Origin: Mumia quercus
GTDB lineage: Bacteria > Actinomycetota > Actinomycetes > Propionibacteriales > Nocardioidaceae
Assembly: GCF_025506335.1 (NCBI RefSeq)
Contig: NZ_JANZYO010000005.1
Coordinates: 276,443-340,442, forward strand
Length of the DNA: 64,000 bases
Direction: 5' to 3'
This document shows positions 27,577 through 35,618 of this stretch, piece after piece; position 1 is the stretch's first letter; every line of letters starts with the position of its first letter. The notes below the pieces were generated by a model. It was not told the origin of the DNA, searched no databases, and was given only the letters and a program-made list of their open reading frames with translations. A program made the translations under genes and the position numbers.

Positions 27577-29355
27577 TCAGCGGCGCGGCCGGTGCTCGGT
27601 GCGCCAGCCGTCGGATCTGGCCTCGTCGAAGGGCGCGGCGACCGCACGCGAGCGCTCGGCCGCCTCGACGATCGAGAGGTGGCGTCCTGCCCCGCGGGCG
27701 GGGCTCGCCCACTGGCCGTCGAGGTCGACCAGGCGGATGCCGTCCGACTCCAGCCAGCGCAGCACGAGCTCGGACTCTGCCGCGGTGGCTGCCGGCGCCT
27801 GCTCCGGCACGACGGTCTCGGCGGTGGAGCGCAGCGCGTCCACCCAGGCGCGCGAGGGGGCGGAGGCCGGCATGACGCCGGAGGCGACCAGCCGACCGTG
27901 CCGGACGACGTGGACCTCCCACTCCCGCCAGGAGGGGTCGAGAGGACGCGCTGCAACGACCTCGGCGCACGACAGGAGCGCGGAGAGTCGCTGACTGCGG
28001 TGCGTCGCCTGGAGCAGGGTGACCAGGCGGTCGCGCTCCCGTGCGGCGTCCTCGAAGCGGCTCTGTGAGGCGAGGGTCCGCATGCGGGTGGTGGAGGCGG
28101 CGACGACCTCGAAGGGGTCGGCGACGATCGCGGTACGGACACGCGCGACCTCCGCGGCGTACTCGGCCGTGGTGGTCGACCCGTCGCAGGGTGAGAGGCA
28201 GCCCTCCATCTCGGCGAGGGCGCACGCCGTGCGCGAGGGACGCAGCGGGAGACGTCCCGAGCACTGACGGATGCGGAAGGCCTCGTACAGCGCCGCGGCG
28301 GCCCGCTCCGCCGTGGCACGCCGGGTGAACGGCCCCAGGTAGTCGGCGTCGTCGTCGGTCTTTCGGACGTACGACAGCCGTGGCCACGGCTCCCGGGTGA
28401 GCTTGATCCAGGTGGCGCGCTCCGGATGGCGCGAACGCCGGTTGTACGGAGGCTTGTGGTGCGCGATCAGGCGCAGCTCGCGCACCTGTGCCTCGAGGGC
28501 GGTGGCGCAGGTGATGCCTTCGACCCGCGTGGCGAGGGTGATCATCTCGCCCATCCGGGTGCGGGTCTCGCTCGAGGTGAAGTACGACCGGACCCGGGTG
28601 CGGAGGTCTTTCGACGTGCCGACGTACAGGACGTGGTCGTGACGGTCGCGGAACAGGTACACGCCCGGAGAGCGGGGGAGGTGGTCGGCCAGCCGGCTCT
28701 TCTTGCGCTGGGCGGCGCTGACGCGCGCGCTGAAGGTCGCGAGCTCCTCCATCGTCGACACACCCATCGTGCCGACGCGCTCGAGCAGCGCGTGGAGCAC
28801 GTCCACGGTGGCCCGGGCGTCGGCGAGGGCGCGGTGGTTCGGGGTCGTCGTCGAGCGGAAGTGGCGCGCGAGGGTCCCGAGCTTGCAGTTGGGGACCTCG
28901 TCGCGGACGAGCGCGCGGCGCGCCAGGCGTGCGGTGTCCAGCGTCTCGAAACCCGGCCACGGAAGGTCGAGCGCGGTCGCGAAGTGCTTGAGGAAGCCCA
29001 CGTCGAAAGGCGCGTTGTGCGCGACGAGGACGCACCCGCGGGCGAACTCCAGGAACGAGGGCAGCGCCTCACCGATGCGGGGAGCTCCCACGACCATCGC
29101 GTCGGTGATGCCGGTCAGGACGGTGATGAACGTCGGGATCTCGCCCTCGGGGTCGACGAGGGTCTGGAACTCGCCGAGCACCTCGCCGCCGCACACCTTC
29201 ACCGCGCCGATCTCGGTGATCATCGAGCCGGCGGCGGCAGAGCCGCCCGTCGTCTCCAGGTCGACGACGCAGAAGGTGACGGCGGAGAGGTCGCGACCCA
29301 GCTCGTCGAGGGTCCCCTGGACGGCCGTCGCAGGGGCGGGGGAGGGGGCTGTCAT
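27577..29355 (-). CDS. DEDDh exonuclease fused to GIY-YIG and UvrC-like region
   Basis: A 592-residue protein like mycobacterial Rv2191. Residues about 25-195 form a DnaQ-type 3'-5' exonuclease: VVDLETTGG, VAHNAPFDVGFLKHF and HRALADARATVD. Then a GIY-YIG domain (LPRSPGVYLFRDRHDHVLYVGTSKDL, from about 215), a UvrC-like CxGRLPLR/CLSPCDG segment and a UVR-like helix (FEDAARERDRLV). It probably acts in DNA repair or processing, in the cytosol. ATG 29355 is preceded by a leaderless -10. The UvrC C-terminal nuclease half is absent, so this is not UvrC. Confidence 0.88.
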   Translation of the reverse strand: MTAPSPAPATAVQGTLDELGRDLSAVTFCVVDLETTGGSAAAGSMITEIGAVKVCGGEVLGEFQTLVDPEGEIPTFITVLTGITDAMVVGAPRIGEALPSFLEFARGCVLVAHNAPFDVGFLKHFATALDLPWPGFETLDTARLARRALVRDEVPNCKLGTLARHFRSTTTPNHRALADARATVDVLHALLERVGTMGVSTMEELATFSARVSAAQRKKSRLADHLPRSPGVYLFRDRHDHVLYVGTSKDLRTRVRSYFTSSETRTRMGEMITLATRVEGITCATALEAQVRELRLIAHHKPPYNRRSRHPERATWIKLTREPWPRLSYVRKTDDDADYLGPFTRRATAERAAAALYEAFRIRQCSGRLPLRPSRTACALAEMEGCLSPCDGSTTTAEYAAEVARVRTAIVADPFEVVAASTTRMRTLASQSRFEDAARERDRLVTLLQATHRSQRLSALLSCAEVVAARPLDPSWREWEVHVVRHGRLVASGVMPASAPSRAWVDALRSTAETVVPEQAPAATAAESELVLRWLESDGIRLVDLDGQWASPARGAGRHLSIVEAAERSRAVAAPFDEARSDGWRTEHRPRR

Positions 29356-29362
29356 GACGCTG

Positions 29363-29368
29363 ACGTTA
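29363..29368 (-). promoter_or_regulatory. -10 hexamer of the exonuclease gene (leaderless)
   Basis: Minus-strand TAACGT lies seven bases before ATG 29355. Confidence 0.45.
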
Positions 29369-29448
29369 GGTCGGCGCTCTGACAGGACGGACGGATCCCC
29401 GCGACGTACGGCGTGTCGGTGCCCCGGCTTTCTGTCAGCCTGCCGACG

Positions 29449-29454
29449 TAGCGT
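29449..29454 (+). promoter_or_regulatory. -10 hexamer of the 29462 gene (leaderless)
   Basis: TAGCGT lies seven bases before ATG 29462, back to back with the exonuclease promoter. Confidence 0.4.
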
Positions 29455-29461
29455 GCCGAGC

Positions 29462-29725
29462 ATGAACGAATCTCGCGTGCTCCACCAGCAGCCGGGACCG
29501 GCGACGGGCCACGGCGAGTCCTTCACGATCGACTGCGGCCGCTGTCTGGCCAGGCCGGCGGCCTGCGGCGACTGCGTCGTCACCGCCCTCCTCGGACCCC
29601 CCGACGACGCCGTCAGCCTCGACGCCGAGGAGGGCGCGGCGCTCGCCGCGCTGAGCACGGCCGGACTGCTGCCTCCGCTGCGTCTGGTGACCGCCGTCGA
29701 GAGCCCGGACGGCGAGGAGGAGTGA
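29462..29725 (+). CDS. Small four-cysteine protein, possible zinc knuckle
   Basis: An 87-residue protein with CGRC-x6-CGDC at about residues 26-39, a spacing that suits one Zn or Fe-S site, followed by an acidic Ala/Leu-rich helix and a EESPDGEEE-like tail. I recognise it only as a small protein commonly placed between the exonuclease and NlpC/P60 genes of actinobacteria. ATG 29462 is supported by a leaderless -10. No DNA-binding motif beyond the cysteines is visible; the function is unknown. Confidence 0.7.
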   Translation: MNESRVLHQQPGPATGHGESFTIDCGRCLARPAACGDCVVTALLGPPDDAVSLDAEEGAALAALSTAGLLPPLRLVTAVESPDGEEE

Positions 29726-29762
29726 GCAGCGACACCCGTCCACAACCGGTCGGGCTGCCTCG

Positions 29763-29792
29763 TTGATTCTTGGCCCCGACCTTGCGTAGGGT
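29763..29792 (+). promoter_or_regulatory. Sigma-A promoter of the riboswitch transcript
   Basis: TTGATT and TAGGGT with an 18-base spacer predict a start near 29799, exactly where the riboswitch structure begins. Confidence 0.6.
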
Positions 29793-29798
29793 GAGGCT

Positions 29799-29975
29799 CG
29801 CGTGCCTGAGGAGTTCTCTACCCCGGAGGGCGCAGGCACGCCGCCTAGTTCGGCCGAGATCCCCCGATCGACGCTGGAGCCGGGGACCCACATGTTCCTG
29901 GGGTGAATCCGCGCTGCACCCGGCGCGGAAGGGCACGTTCTTGGCCCGAACCCGTCAGCTCACCCGGTAGGCGTC
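29799..29975 (+). ncRNA. ydaO-yuaA: Cyclic di-AMP riboswitch (ydaO-yuaA leader)
   Basis: The leader of the NlpC/P60 gene carries the hallmark conserved pieces of the ydaO class in order: GGAGCCGGGGACCCA (29876-29890), GGGGTGAATCCGC (29900-29912), and CCGAACCCGTCAGCT followed by ACCCGGTAGGCG (29946-29973). Actinobacterial ydaO switches usually turn off cell-wall hydrolase genes such as rpfA and NlpC/P60 when c-di-AMP is high. Boundaries are approximate; I did not fold it. Confidence 0.9.
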
Positions 29976-30000
29976 GAGAACGCGAAGGAGACCGTCCGAC

Positions 30001-31029
30001 GTGCGGAACGGCCGGAAGCTGTCGATGAGGGCAGCTGTCGCCGCTGGCTCAGGAGTGGTTCTCGCCGCGACGCTCAGCGCGTCGCCGAGCGCAGCAGATC
30101 CCCAGACGCCGAGCCTCTCGGAGGCCCAGCGCAAGGTGGCGAAGCTCAGCCACGAAGCCGAGCAGGCGAACGAGCGCTACCTCGAGCTCAAGACCGAGGT
30201 CGACAGCGCCAAGAAGCAGATCAAGAAGCTCCGCGCCGACGTCAAGGCGCAGGAATCCGAGGTCGACGAGGTCCGCAACGACCTCGCCAAGACCATCACC
30301 GACCGTCTGACCAGCTCGCCGATGGGGCCGACGACCCAGCTCCTGGCCAGCGGTGACCCCGACGAGTTCCTCAACGGCCTGGCGGCGCTCCAGTCGTACA
30401 ACAGCACGCAGGCCGACCGGCTCGCGGCGTTCGAGCGCGAGGCCGACGAGCTCGAGGTACGGCGCAAGCAGCTCTCCTCGAAGCTCGAGGTCATCTCCGA
30501 CGCCCAGGCGGAGATGAAGAAGCAGCAGACGACGCTCGACAAGCGTGTCGCCGAGGCGGAGGACCTGGTCGAGCGCCTCACGCCCGCCGAGCGCGAAGAG
30601 GTCTACAACGGCGACCACGGCGGCACCTCGCGTGGCGACGACGACCGGGCATCGTCCAGCGCGCCCAAGGTGAACGCCTCCGGCCGCGCGAAGAAGGCCA
30701 TCGACTTCGCCCTCGCGCAGCTCGGTGAGCCGTACTCGTACGGCTCGGCGGGTCCGAACAGCTGGGACTGCTCCGGCCTCACGATGGCCGCGTTCGGTGC
30801 GGCCGGCGTGTCGCTCCCGCACTCGTCCGCCGCGCAGTCGCGGATGGGCGCGTCGGTGTCGCGCTCGTCGATGAGCCCCGGCGACCTGGTGTTCTACTAC
30901 AGCCCGGTCAGCCACGTCGGCATCTACATCGGCAACGGCAAGATCGTCCACGCTCCGCGGCCGGGCCGCAGCGTCGAGGTCGTGGGTGTCGACGTGATGC
31001 CCGTGTCGGGGATCCGTCGCGTCGGGTGA
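30001..31029 (+). CDS. Secreted NlpC/P60 peptidoglycan endopeptidase
   Basis: Cell-wall hydrolase like mycobacterial Rv2190c. The 342-residue protein has a signal peptide (RAAVAAGSGVVLAATLSASPSAADP, cut near Ala31/Asp), a long coiled coil (about 40-200, Lys/Glu/Ala heptads), a Ser/Asp-rich linker, and an NlpC/P60 domain with catalytic Cys257 (DCSGL), His305 (SHVGIY) and His317 (VHAP). The coiled coil probably holds the enzyme inactive until an FtsX-like partner binds, as for RipC; that is inference. The start is GTG 30001 with AAGGAG 11 bases upstream. Regulated by the c-di-AMP riboswitch. Confidence 0.93.
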   Translation: MRNGRKLSMRAAVAAGSGVVLAATLSASPSAADPQTPSLSEAQRKVAKLSHEAEQANERYLELKTEVDSAKKQIKKLRADVKAQESEVDEVRNDLAKTITDRLTSSPMGPTTQLLASGDPDEFLNGLAALQSYNSTQADRLAAFEREADELEVRRKQLSSKLEVISDAQAEMKKQQTTLDKRVAEAEDLVERLTPAEREEVYNGDHGGTSRGDDDRASSSAPKVNASGRAKKAIDFALAQLGEPYSYGSAGPNSWDCSGLTMAAFGAAGVSLPHSSAAQSRMGASVSRSSMSPGDLVFYYSPVSHVGIYIGNGKIVHAPRPGRSVEVVGVDVMPVSGIRRVG

Positions 31030-31080
31030 CGCGCGTCGAGACAGCGTCGGGTGATCTCACCCGGTGACCTCGCCTTCACC

Positions 31081-31128
31081 TACGACTGAGCCCCGGTCCA
31101 CCTCGCGGTGGGCCGGGGCTCAGTCGTA
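31081..31128. terminator. Bidirectional terminator, 16-bp perfect stem
   Basis: Arms 31081-31096 and 31113-31128 are exact complements, with an inner CCAC/GTGG stem and a CTCGCG loop. It sits between the converging NlpC/P60 and acyl-CoA ligase genes. Confidence 0.85.
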
Positions 31129-31146
31129 CGCGGTGCGCGCCCTGCG

Positions 31147-32940
31147 CTACTGGTAGAGCGCCTCGACGTCGTCGCGGTGCTCGCGCATCACGACGTTGCG
31201 CTTGAGCTTGAGGGTCGGCGTCACCTGGCCGCCCTCCTCGGTCCAGTCGATCGGCAGGATGCGGAACTTGCGGATCGACTCTGCGCGCGAGACGTGCGTG
31301 TTGGCCTCGTCGACCGCGAGCTGGATCGCGGCGATGACGTCGGCGTCCTCGGCCAGCTCGGCGATCGGGGTGTCGGCCGGGCGGCCCTGCTGCTCGAGCC
31401 AGGGGCCGACGGCCTCGGCGTCGAGCGTGACGAGCGCGCCGACGAACGGCTTGCCCTCACCGACGACGACGGCCTGGCTGACGAGGACGTGCGCACGGAT
31501 GCGGTCCTCGAGCACGGCCGGGACGACGTTCTTGCCGCCGGCGGTGACGATGATCTCCTTCTTACGGCCGGTGATCGTCACGAAGCCTTCGGAGTCGATC
31601 TCACCGACGTCACCGGTGTGGAACCAGCCGTCGGCGTCGAGCGACGCGGCGGTCGCCTCGGGGGCGTTCCAGTAGCCGCGGAAGACCTGGCCGCCGCGGA
31701 ACAGCAGCTCGCCATCCTCGGCGACACGGACCTCGGTGCCGGGGAAGGGGCGCCCGACGGTCCCGATCTTGGAGTCGCTGACGATGTTGGCGCAGAGCGC
31801 GGCCGTGGTCTCGGTGAGGCCGTAGCCCTCGATGACCGTGATGCCGATACCGGAGAAGAAGTGCGCGAGCCGCTCGCCGAGCGGCGCGCCGCCGGAGATC
31901 GCGTGCTCGACGCGACCGCCCATCGCCGCACGCAGCTTGGTGTAGACCAGCTTGTCGAAGAGGGCGTGCTTGACCTTGAGGACCGGGCCGATGCGCTTGC
32001 CGGCCTCACGCGCACGGCTGTACGCGATGGCGGTGGAGGTCGCGATGTCGAAGATCTTGCCCTTGCCGGAGGCGTGGGCGTTCTGGCTGGCGCCGTTGTA
32101 GACCTTCTCGAAGACTCGCGGCACGGCCAGGATGAACGTCGGCTTGATCTCTGCGAGCTCGGGGAGCAGGTTCTTGACGTCGGGGGTGTGCGAGAGCGCG
32201 ACCCCGGCGCGGACGGAACCGACCTCGATGATCCGCGCGAAGACGTGCGCCAGCGGCAGGAACAAGAGCGTCACCGCGTCGTCGCGGTCGAAGATCTCGG
32301 GGAGGATCTCGATGGCGCCGGCGAGCTCGAACATGAAGTTGGCGTGCGTGAGCTCGGCGCCCTTCGGCCGGCCCGTGGTGCCGGAGGTGTAGATGATCGT
32401 CGCGAGGTCGGACGGGGCGACGGCGTCGCGACGTGCGGCGACCTCCTCGTCCGAGACGCTCGACCCGGACACCGCGAGCTGCTCGAGACCGTCGTCGATG
32501 CGCCAGAGCAGACGGAGGTCACCGAGCTGGTCACGCGACTCCTCGACCCGCTTGGCGTGGACGTCGCTCTCGACGACGCAACCGACGGCGCCGGAGTCGG
32601 CGAGGATCCAGGCGATCTGCTCCACGGAAGACGACTCGTAGATCGGGACGCTGACAGCGCCGATCCACCACAGCGCATAGTCGACCTGGGTCCACTCGTA
32701 CGACGTCCGGGCGAGGATCCCGACGCGGTCGCCGGAGGCGATGCCGGCAGCGATGAAGCCCTTCGCGAGGCCGACGACCTCGTCGCGGAACTGCGAGATC
32801 GAGACGTCGGTCCAGGTGTCGTCCACCTTGCGCTGGAACGCGATCCGACCGGGATCTTTGTCCAGCCACGCCAGCACGTCGTTCGTGATGCTCCCGGTCT
32901 CCGGGACCTGGTACGTGGCTGGGGTTGCGTAGGTACGCAC
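31147..32940 (-). CDS. Long-chain acyl-CoA synthetase (FadD15 type)
   Basis: Activates fatty acids via acyl-adenylates. The 597-residue protein has the AMP-binding P-loop TIIYTSGTTGRPKGAELTH, GYGLTET, the WFHTGDVGEID and GRKKEIIVTAGGKN motifs, and a C-terminal lysine region near TLKLKRN. It aligns with Rv2187 by position. GTG 32940 has GGAGG upstream. The divergent SRPBCC gene starts 96 bases away, with a seven-base inverted repeat between them. Confidence 0.93.
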   Translation of the reverse strand: MRTYATPATYQVPETGSITNDVLAWLDKDPGRIAFQRKVDDTWTDVSISQFRDEVVGLAKGFIAAGIASGDRVGILARTSYEWTQVDYALWWIGAVSVPIYESSSVEQIAWILADSGAVGCVVESDVHAKRVEESRDQLGDLRLLWRIDDGLEQLAVSGSSVSDEEVAARRDAVAPSDLATIIYTSGTTGRPKGAELTHANFMFELAGAIEILPEIFDRDDAVTLLFLPLAHVFARIIEVGSVRAGVALSHTPDVKNLLPELAEIKPTFILAVPRVFEKVYNGASQNAHASGKGKIFDIATSTAIAYSRAREAGKRIGPVLKVKHALFDKLVYTKLRAAMGGRVEHAISGGAPLGERLAHFFSGIGITVIEGYGLTETTAALCANIVSDSKIGTVGRPFPGTEVRVAEDGELLFRGGQVFRGYWNAPEATAASLDADGWFHTGDVGEIDSEGFVTITGRKKEIIVTAGGKNVVPAVLEDRIRAHVLVSQAVVVGEGKPFVGALVTLDAEAVGPWLEQQGRPADTPIAELAEDADVIAAIQLAVDEANTHVSRAESIRKFRILPIDWTEEGGQVTPTLKLKRNVVMREHRDDVEALYQ

Positions 32941-32963
32941 GCTGCCTCCGTTCAGAAGTACGG

Positions 32964-32982
32964 GTACGTCGAGAAGACGTAC
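32964..32982. promoter_or_regulatory. Inverted repeat in the fadD/SRPBCC divergent promoter
   Basis: GTACGTC, GAGAA, GACGTAC: a seven-base dyad 24 bases from the fadD start and 17 bases before a TACAGT hexamer of the opposite gene. Position suits an operator for both; no regulator is identified. Confidence 0.4.
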
Positions 32983-33035
32983 TCCCCCTCGGGCAGGTTA
33001 CAGTCATCGCCCGGAGCACCCCGAAAGGAGACCCG

Positions 33036-33464
33036 ATGCCGGCCGTCGATGTGATCGACCAGACGTACGTGGCAGTCCCGCCGCGCGCGTTGCGGAAGGT
33101 CCTGTGCGTCGAGGCCGTGTGGGCCGAGGTGGTTCCCGACCTGCAGCTCGCGTGCTTCGAGGACCGCGGCCTCCGAGGGAAGCGCTGGACGGTTTCCGGC
33201 GCGCTCGACGGCACCGCGGAGGTGTGGCTCGAGGAGCTTGCCGAAGGCACCGTGGTGCACGTGTTCCTGCAAGCCGACCCGGCGACGCCACCGCGCTCGG
33301 AGCGGGCGCGCGTGCGGCTCGACCGGGCGTACCGTGAGCGCCTGAAGCGCTGGGTCACCGACGTGCGCGACACCCTCGACGCGGAGCGCGAGGTCGGGGT
33401 CGCTCCGGCCGCGACCGAGCACGCCGCACGCGGGCGTGCCGGGGCTGACAGAAGCGCGCGATAA
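33036..33464 (+). CDS. SRPBCC-like small protein
   Basis: A 142-residue protein: AVDVIDQTYVAVPPRALRKVL at the start, a central WTVSGALDGTAEVWLEELAEGTVVHVFLQA pattern of a helix-grip strand set, and a basic C-terminal helix (RLDRAYRERLKRWVTDVRDTL). This matches SRPBCC/polyketide-cyclase-like proteins that bind lipids or hydrophobic ligands. AAAGGAG precedes ATG 33036, and TACAGT is its likely -10. It heads a run of SRPBCC, SRPBCC, ArsA and DUF5304 genes beside the acyl-CoA ligase. The ligand is unknown. Confidence 0.75.
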   Translation: MPAVDVIDQTYVAVPPRALRKVLCVEAVWAEVVPDLQLACFEDRGLRGKRWTVSGALDGTAEVWLEELAEGTVVHVFLQADPATPPRSERARVRLDRAYRERLKRWVTDVRDTLDAEREVGVAPAATEHAARGRAGADRSAR

Positions 33465-33500
33465 GGTCGGGGCCAGCACCGATCGCGAAGGAGGCTCTCG

Positions 33501-33950
33501 ATGGCCGATCAGACGACCAGCGACATCGTGGTCGACGCCGAGCCTGGCGCGATCATGGCGGTCATCGCCGACTTCCCGTCCTATCCCTCGTGGGCGACCG
33601 GGGTGAAGGAGGCCCAGGTCGTCGCGCTCGACGAGTTCGGAGCCCGCGCGACCGAGGTGCAGTTCGTCCTCGACGCGACGCCGATCCGCGACACCTACAC
33701 GTTGAGCTACACGTGGGACGGCGACCGCAAGGTCGAGTGGGAGATCGCTGAGCCCGGCACGATGCTCAAGGGCATGGACGGGGCGTACGTCCTCGACGCG
33801 CTCGGGGACGGGTCGACCCGCGTCACCTACCGCCTGGCGGTCGAGGTCTCGATCCCGTTGCTCGGGATGCTGCGGCGCAAGGCCGAGAAGGTCATCATCG
33901 ACACCGCCCTCAAGGGTCTGAAGAAGCGCGTCGAGTCGACGTCGGCGTGA
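33501..33950 (+). CDS. SRPBCC family protein (Rv2185c-like)
   Basis: A 149-residue helix-grip protein: TSDIVVDAEPGAIMAVIADFPSYPSWATGVKEA is the classic SRPBCC opening with the P-x-W turn, followed by TYTLSYTWDGDRKVEWE strands and LGDGSTRVTYRLAVEV. The C-terminal helix LRRKAEKVIIDTALKGLKKRVES closes the pocket. ATG 33501 has GAAGGAGG upstream. The ArsA-like gene begins inside its stop codon, so the two are cotranslated. Binds an unknown lipid-like ligand. Confidence 0.88.
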   Translation: MADQTTSDIVVDAEPGAIMAVIADFPSYPSWATGVKEAQVVALDEFGARATEVQFVLDATPIRDTYTLSYTWDGDRKVEWEIAEPGTMLKGMDGAYVLDALGDGSTRVTYRLAVEVSIPLLGMLRRKAEKVIIDTALKGLKKRVESTSA

Positions 33951-35164
33951 CCGTACGCGGACGCGGGCGGACCCGCGTCGTCCTGCTCACCGGCAAGGGC
34001 GGCGTCGGCAAGACCACGACCGCTGCGGGGACGGCGGTCCTCGCGGGCGAGCGCGGCGCACGCACGCTCGTGCTGTCGACCGACGCCGCGCACTCGCTCT
34101 CCGACGCGTTCGGGGTGGCGCGCGGGGAGGCGACCGACGAGCCGGTGCCGGTGACGGAGTGCGTCTGGATCCAGCAGGTCGACGCACAGCGGCGTCTGGA
34201 GGCGTCGTGGGCGTCGATCCAGCGCTACCTGCGTGCGGTGCTCGACGCCGCCGGAGCCGATCCGATCACCGCCGAGGAGATCACGGTGCTCCCCGGCGCC
34301 GAGGAGGTGCTGGCCCTGCTGGCGCTGCGCGACCAGGTCGTCTCCGGTGCGTGGGACCTCGTGGTGGTCGACTGCGCGCCGACCGCGGAGACCCTCCGGC
34401 TGCTCGCGCTGCCGGAGGCGCTCGGCTGGTACCTCGACCGGCTCGCCACCTCCGGAGCCCGGGTCGCCCGCGCGGTGACGCCGACGCTCGCACGCGCGGC
34501 GGGCGTGCCGGTGCCCGAGCCGGGCGTCGGTGAGGCAGCACGGCGCCTGCACGCCGACCTGAGCGAGGTGCGGACGATCCTCGGTGCTCCTGAGTCGACG
34601 GTGCGCCTCGTGCTCACGCCCGAGTCGGTGGTCGTCGCCGAGGCACGGCGGGCGCTGACGACGCTGTCGCTCTACGGCTACCGGGTCGACGGTGTCGTCG
34701 CGAACCGGGTCTTCCCCGACTCCGGCGACGACCCGTGGCGCCGGAGGTGGGCCGAGACCCAGCGCGAGACGCTGGTGGAGGTGGCGGCGTCGTTCGCGCC
34801 GCTCCCGGTGTGGGAGGCGGCGTACGCGTCGCGCGAGCCGGTGGGGGCCGCGGCGCTCGCGGACCTGGCGCGCGGCACCTACGGCGCGTCCGACCCCGTC
34901 GCCGTCCCGGACGTCCCCGCGGCGATGGAGGTGGTGCCGCGCGACGACGAGGTGGAGGTCCGGCTGGCGCTGCCGTTCGCGACCGGGGGAGATGTCGGCC
35001 TGACCCGGCACGGCTCCGACCTGGTCGTCACCGTGGGGTCGTACCGCCGCGTGCTGGCGCTGCCGACGATGCTCTCCCGTCACACGGTGAGCGGTGCTCA
35101 CCTCGACGCCGGCCGGCTCGCCGTACGCTTCGTGGCGCCGGCCGACGGGCGCGGGACGTGGTGA
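33947..35164 (+). CDS. ArsA/GET3-family ATPase with HSP20-like C-terminus
   Basis: The 405-residue protein has the deviant Walker A loop LLTGKGGVGKTTT (about 14-26) with the intradimer Lys, STDAAHSLSDAFGV (switch/A-box), and VVVDCAPTAETLRLL. The last 70 residues (VRLALPFATGGDVGLTRHGSDLVV and on) form the ArsA HSP20-like domain. ArsA/Get3 ATPases chaperone membrane proteins or anions; no arsenic genes are nearby. Coupled to the SRPBCC gene and close to lipid enzymes, as in Rv2184c. Client proteins or lipids are unknown. Confidence 0.88.
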   Translation: MTVRGRGRTRVVLLTGKGGVGKTTTAAGTAVLAGERGARTLVLSTDAAHSLSDAFGVARGEATDEPVPVTECVWIQQVDAQRRLEASWASIQRYLRAVLDAAGADPITAEEITVLPGAEEVLALLALRDQVVSGAWDLVVVDCAPTAETLRLLALPEALGWYLDRLATSGARVARAVTPTLARAAGVPVPEPGVGEAARRLHADLSEVRTILGAPESTVRLVLTPESVVVAEARRALTTLSLYGYRVDGVVANRVFPDSGDDPWRRRWAETQRETLVEVAASFAPLPVWEAAYASREPVGAAALADLARGTYGASDPVAVPDVPAAMEVVPRDDEVEVRLALPFATGGDVGLTRHGSDLVVTVGSYRRVLALPTMLSRHTVSGAHLDAGRLAVRFVAPADGRGTW

Positions 35165-35249
35165 CCGCTGCTGCCCTGGTCGTCCTGCTCGATAGGATCG
35201 GGCGACCCCACCCGCGCTGTCCCCGACCGGCACCCGTACGAGGAGACGC

Positions 35250-35618
35250 ATGACTGCACCGAGTGGCGGCGACGACGTCGGGACCCTGGCGCAGGAGGCG
35301 ATCAAGCTCGCCCGCGTGCTGGCACAGCAGGCCGCCGACGGCCGGTTCGCCGCAGACGACGCCGACCCGGATGCGCCGACGACGCCCCACGAGCACCGCC
35401 CCGACGTGTGCGACTACTGTCCCCTCTGCCAGCTCCTCACGGTCGTGCGGCACGCGCGCCCGGAGGTGGCCGAGCACCTGGTGGCAGCGCTGACCTCGCT
35501 CACCCTCGCGGCTCGTGGTGTGGTGGAGTCCTGGGCAACGCCCCGGACAGGGGACGCCGGCACGCGCGCCGACGGCCCGGTGGAGAACATCGACGTGGAG
35601 GACGGGCCATGGGAGTGA
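35250..35618 (+). CDS. DUF5304-like hypothetical protein
   Basis: A 122-residue acidic protein with an Ala-rich N-terminal helix, an Asp-rich linker, a CDYCPLC motif (about 52-58) giving three cysteines at a spacing of three, and LVAALTSLTLAARGVVESW. The C-terminus is acidic (ENIDVEDGPWE). It corresponds to Rv2183c in position. ATG 35250 has GAGGAG upstream and TAGGAT as a likely -10. Its stop overlaps the next gene by ten bases. A metal site is possible; the role is unknown. Confidence 0.75.
   Translation: MTAPSGGDDVGTLAQEAIKLARVLAQQAADGRFAADDADPDAPTTPHEHRPDVCDYCPLCQLLTVVRHARPEVAEHLVAALTSLTLAARGVVESWATPRTGDAGTRADGPVENIDVEDGPWE

Noticed and set aside
27577..29355. UvrC
   Set aside because: It has GIY-YIG and UVR-like parts but carries a DEDDh exonuclease at the front and lacks the UvrC C-terminal nuclease and HhH domains.
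33947..35164. Arsenite pump ATPase
   Set aside because: No arsB, arsC, arsR or arsD is nearby. Context and the HSP20-like end fit the general ArsA/Get3 family instead.
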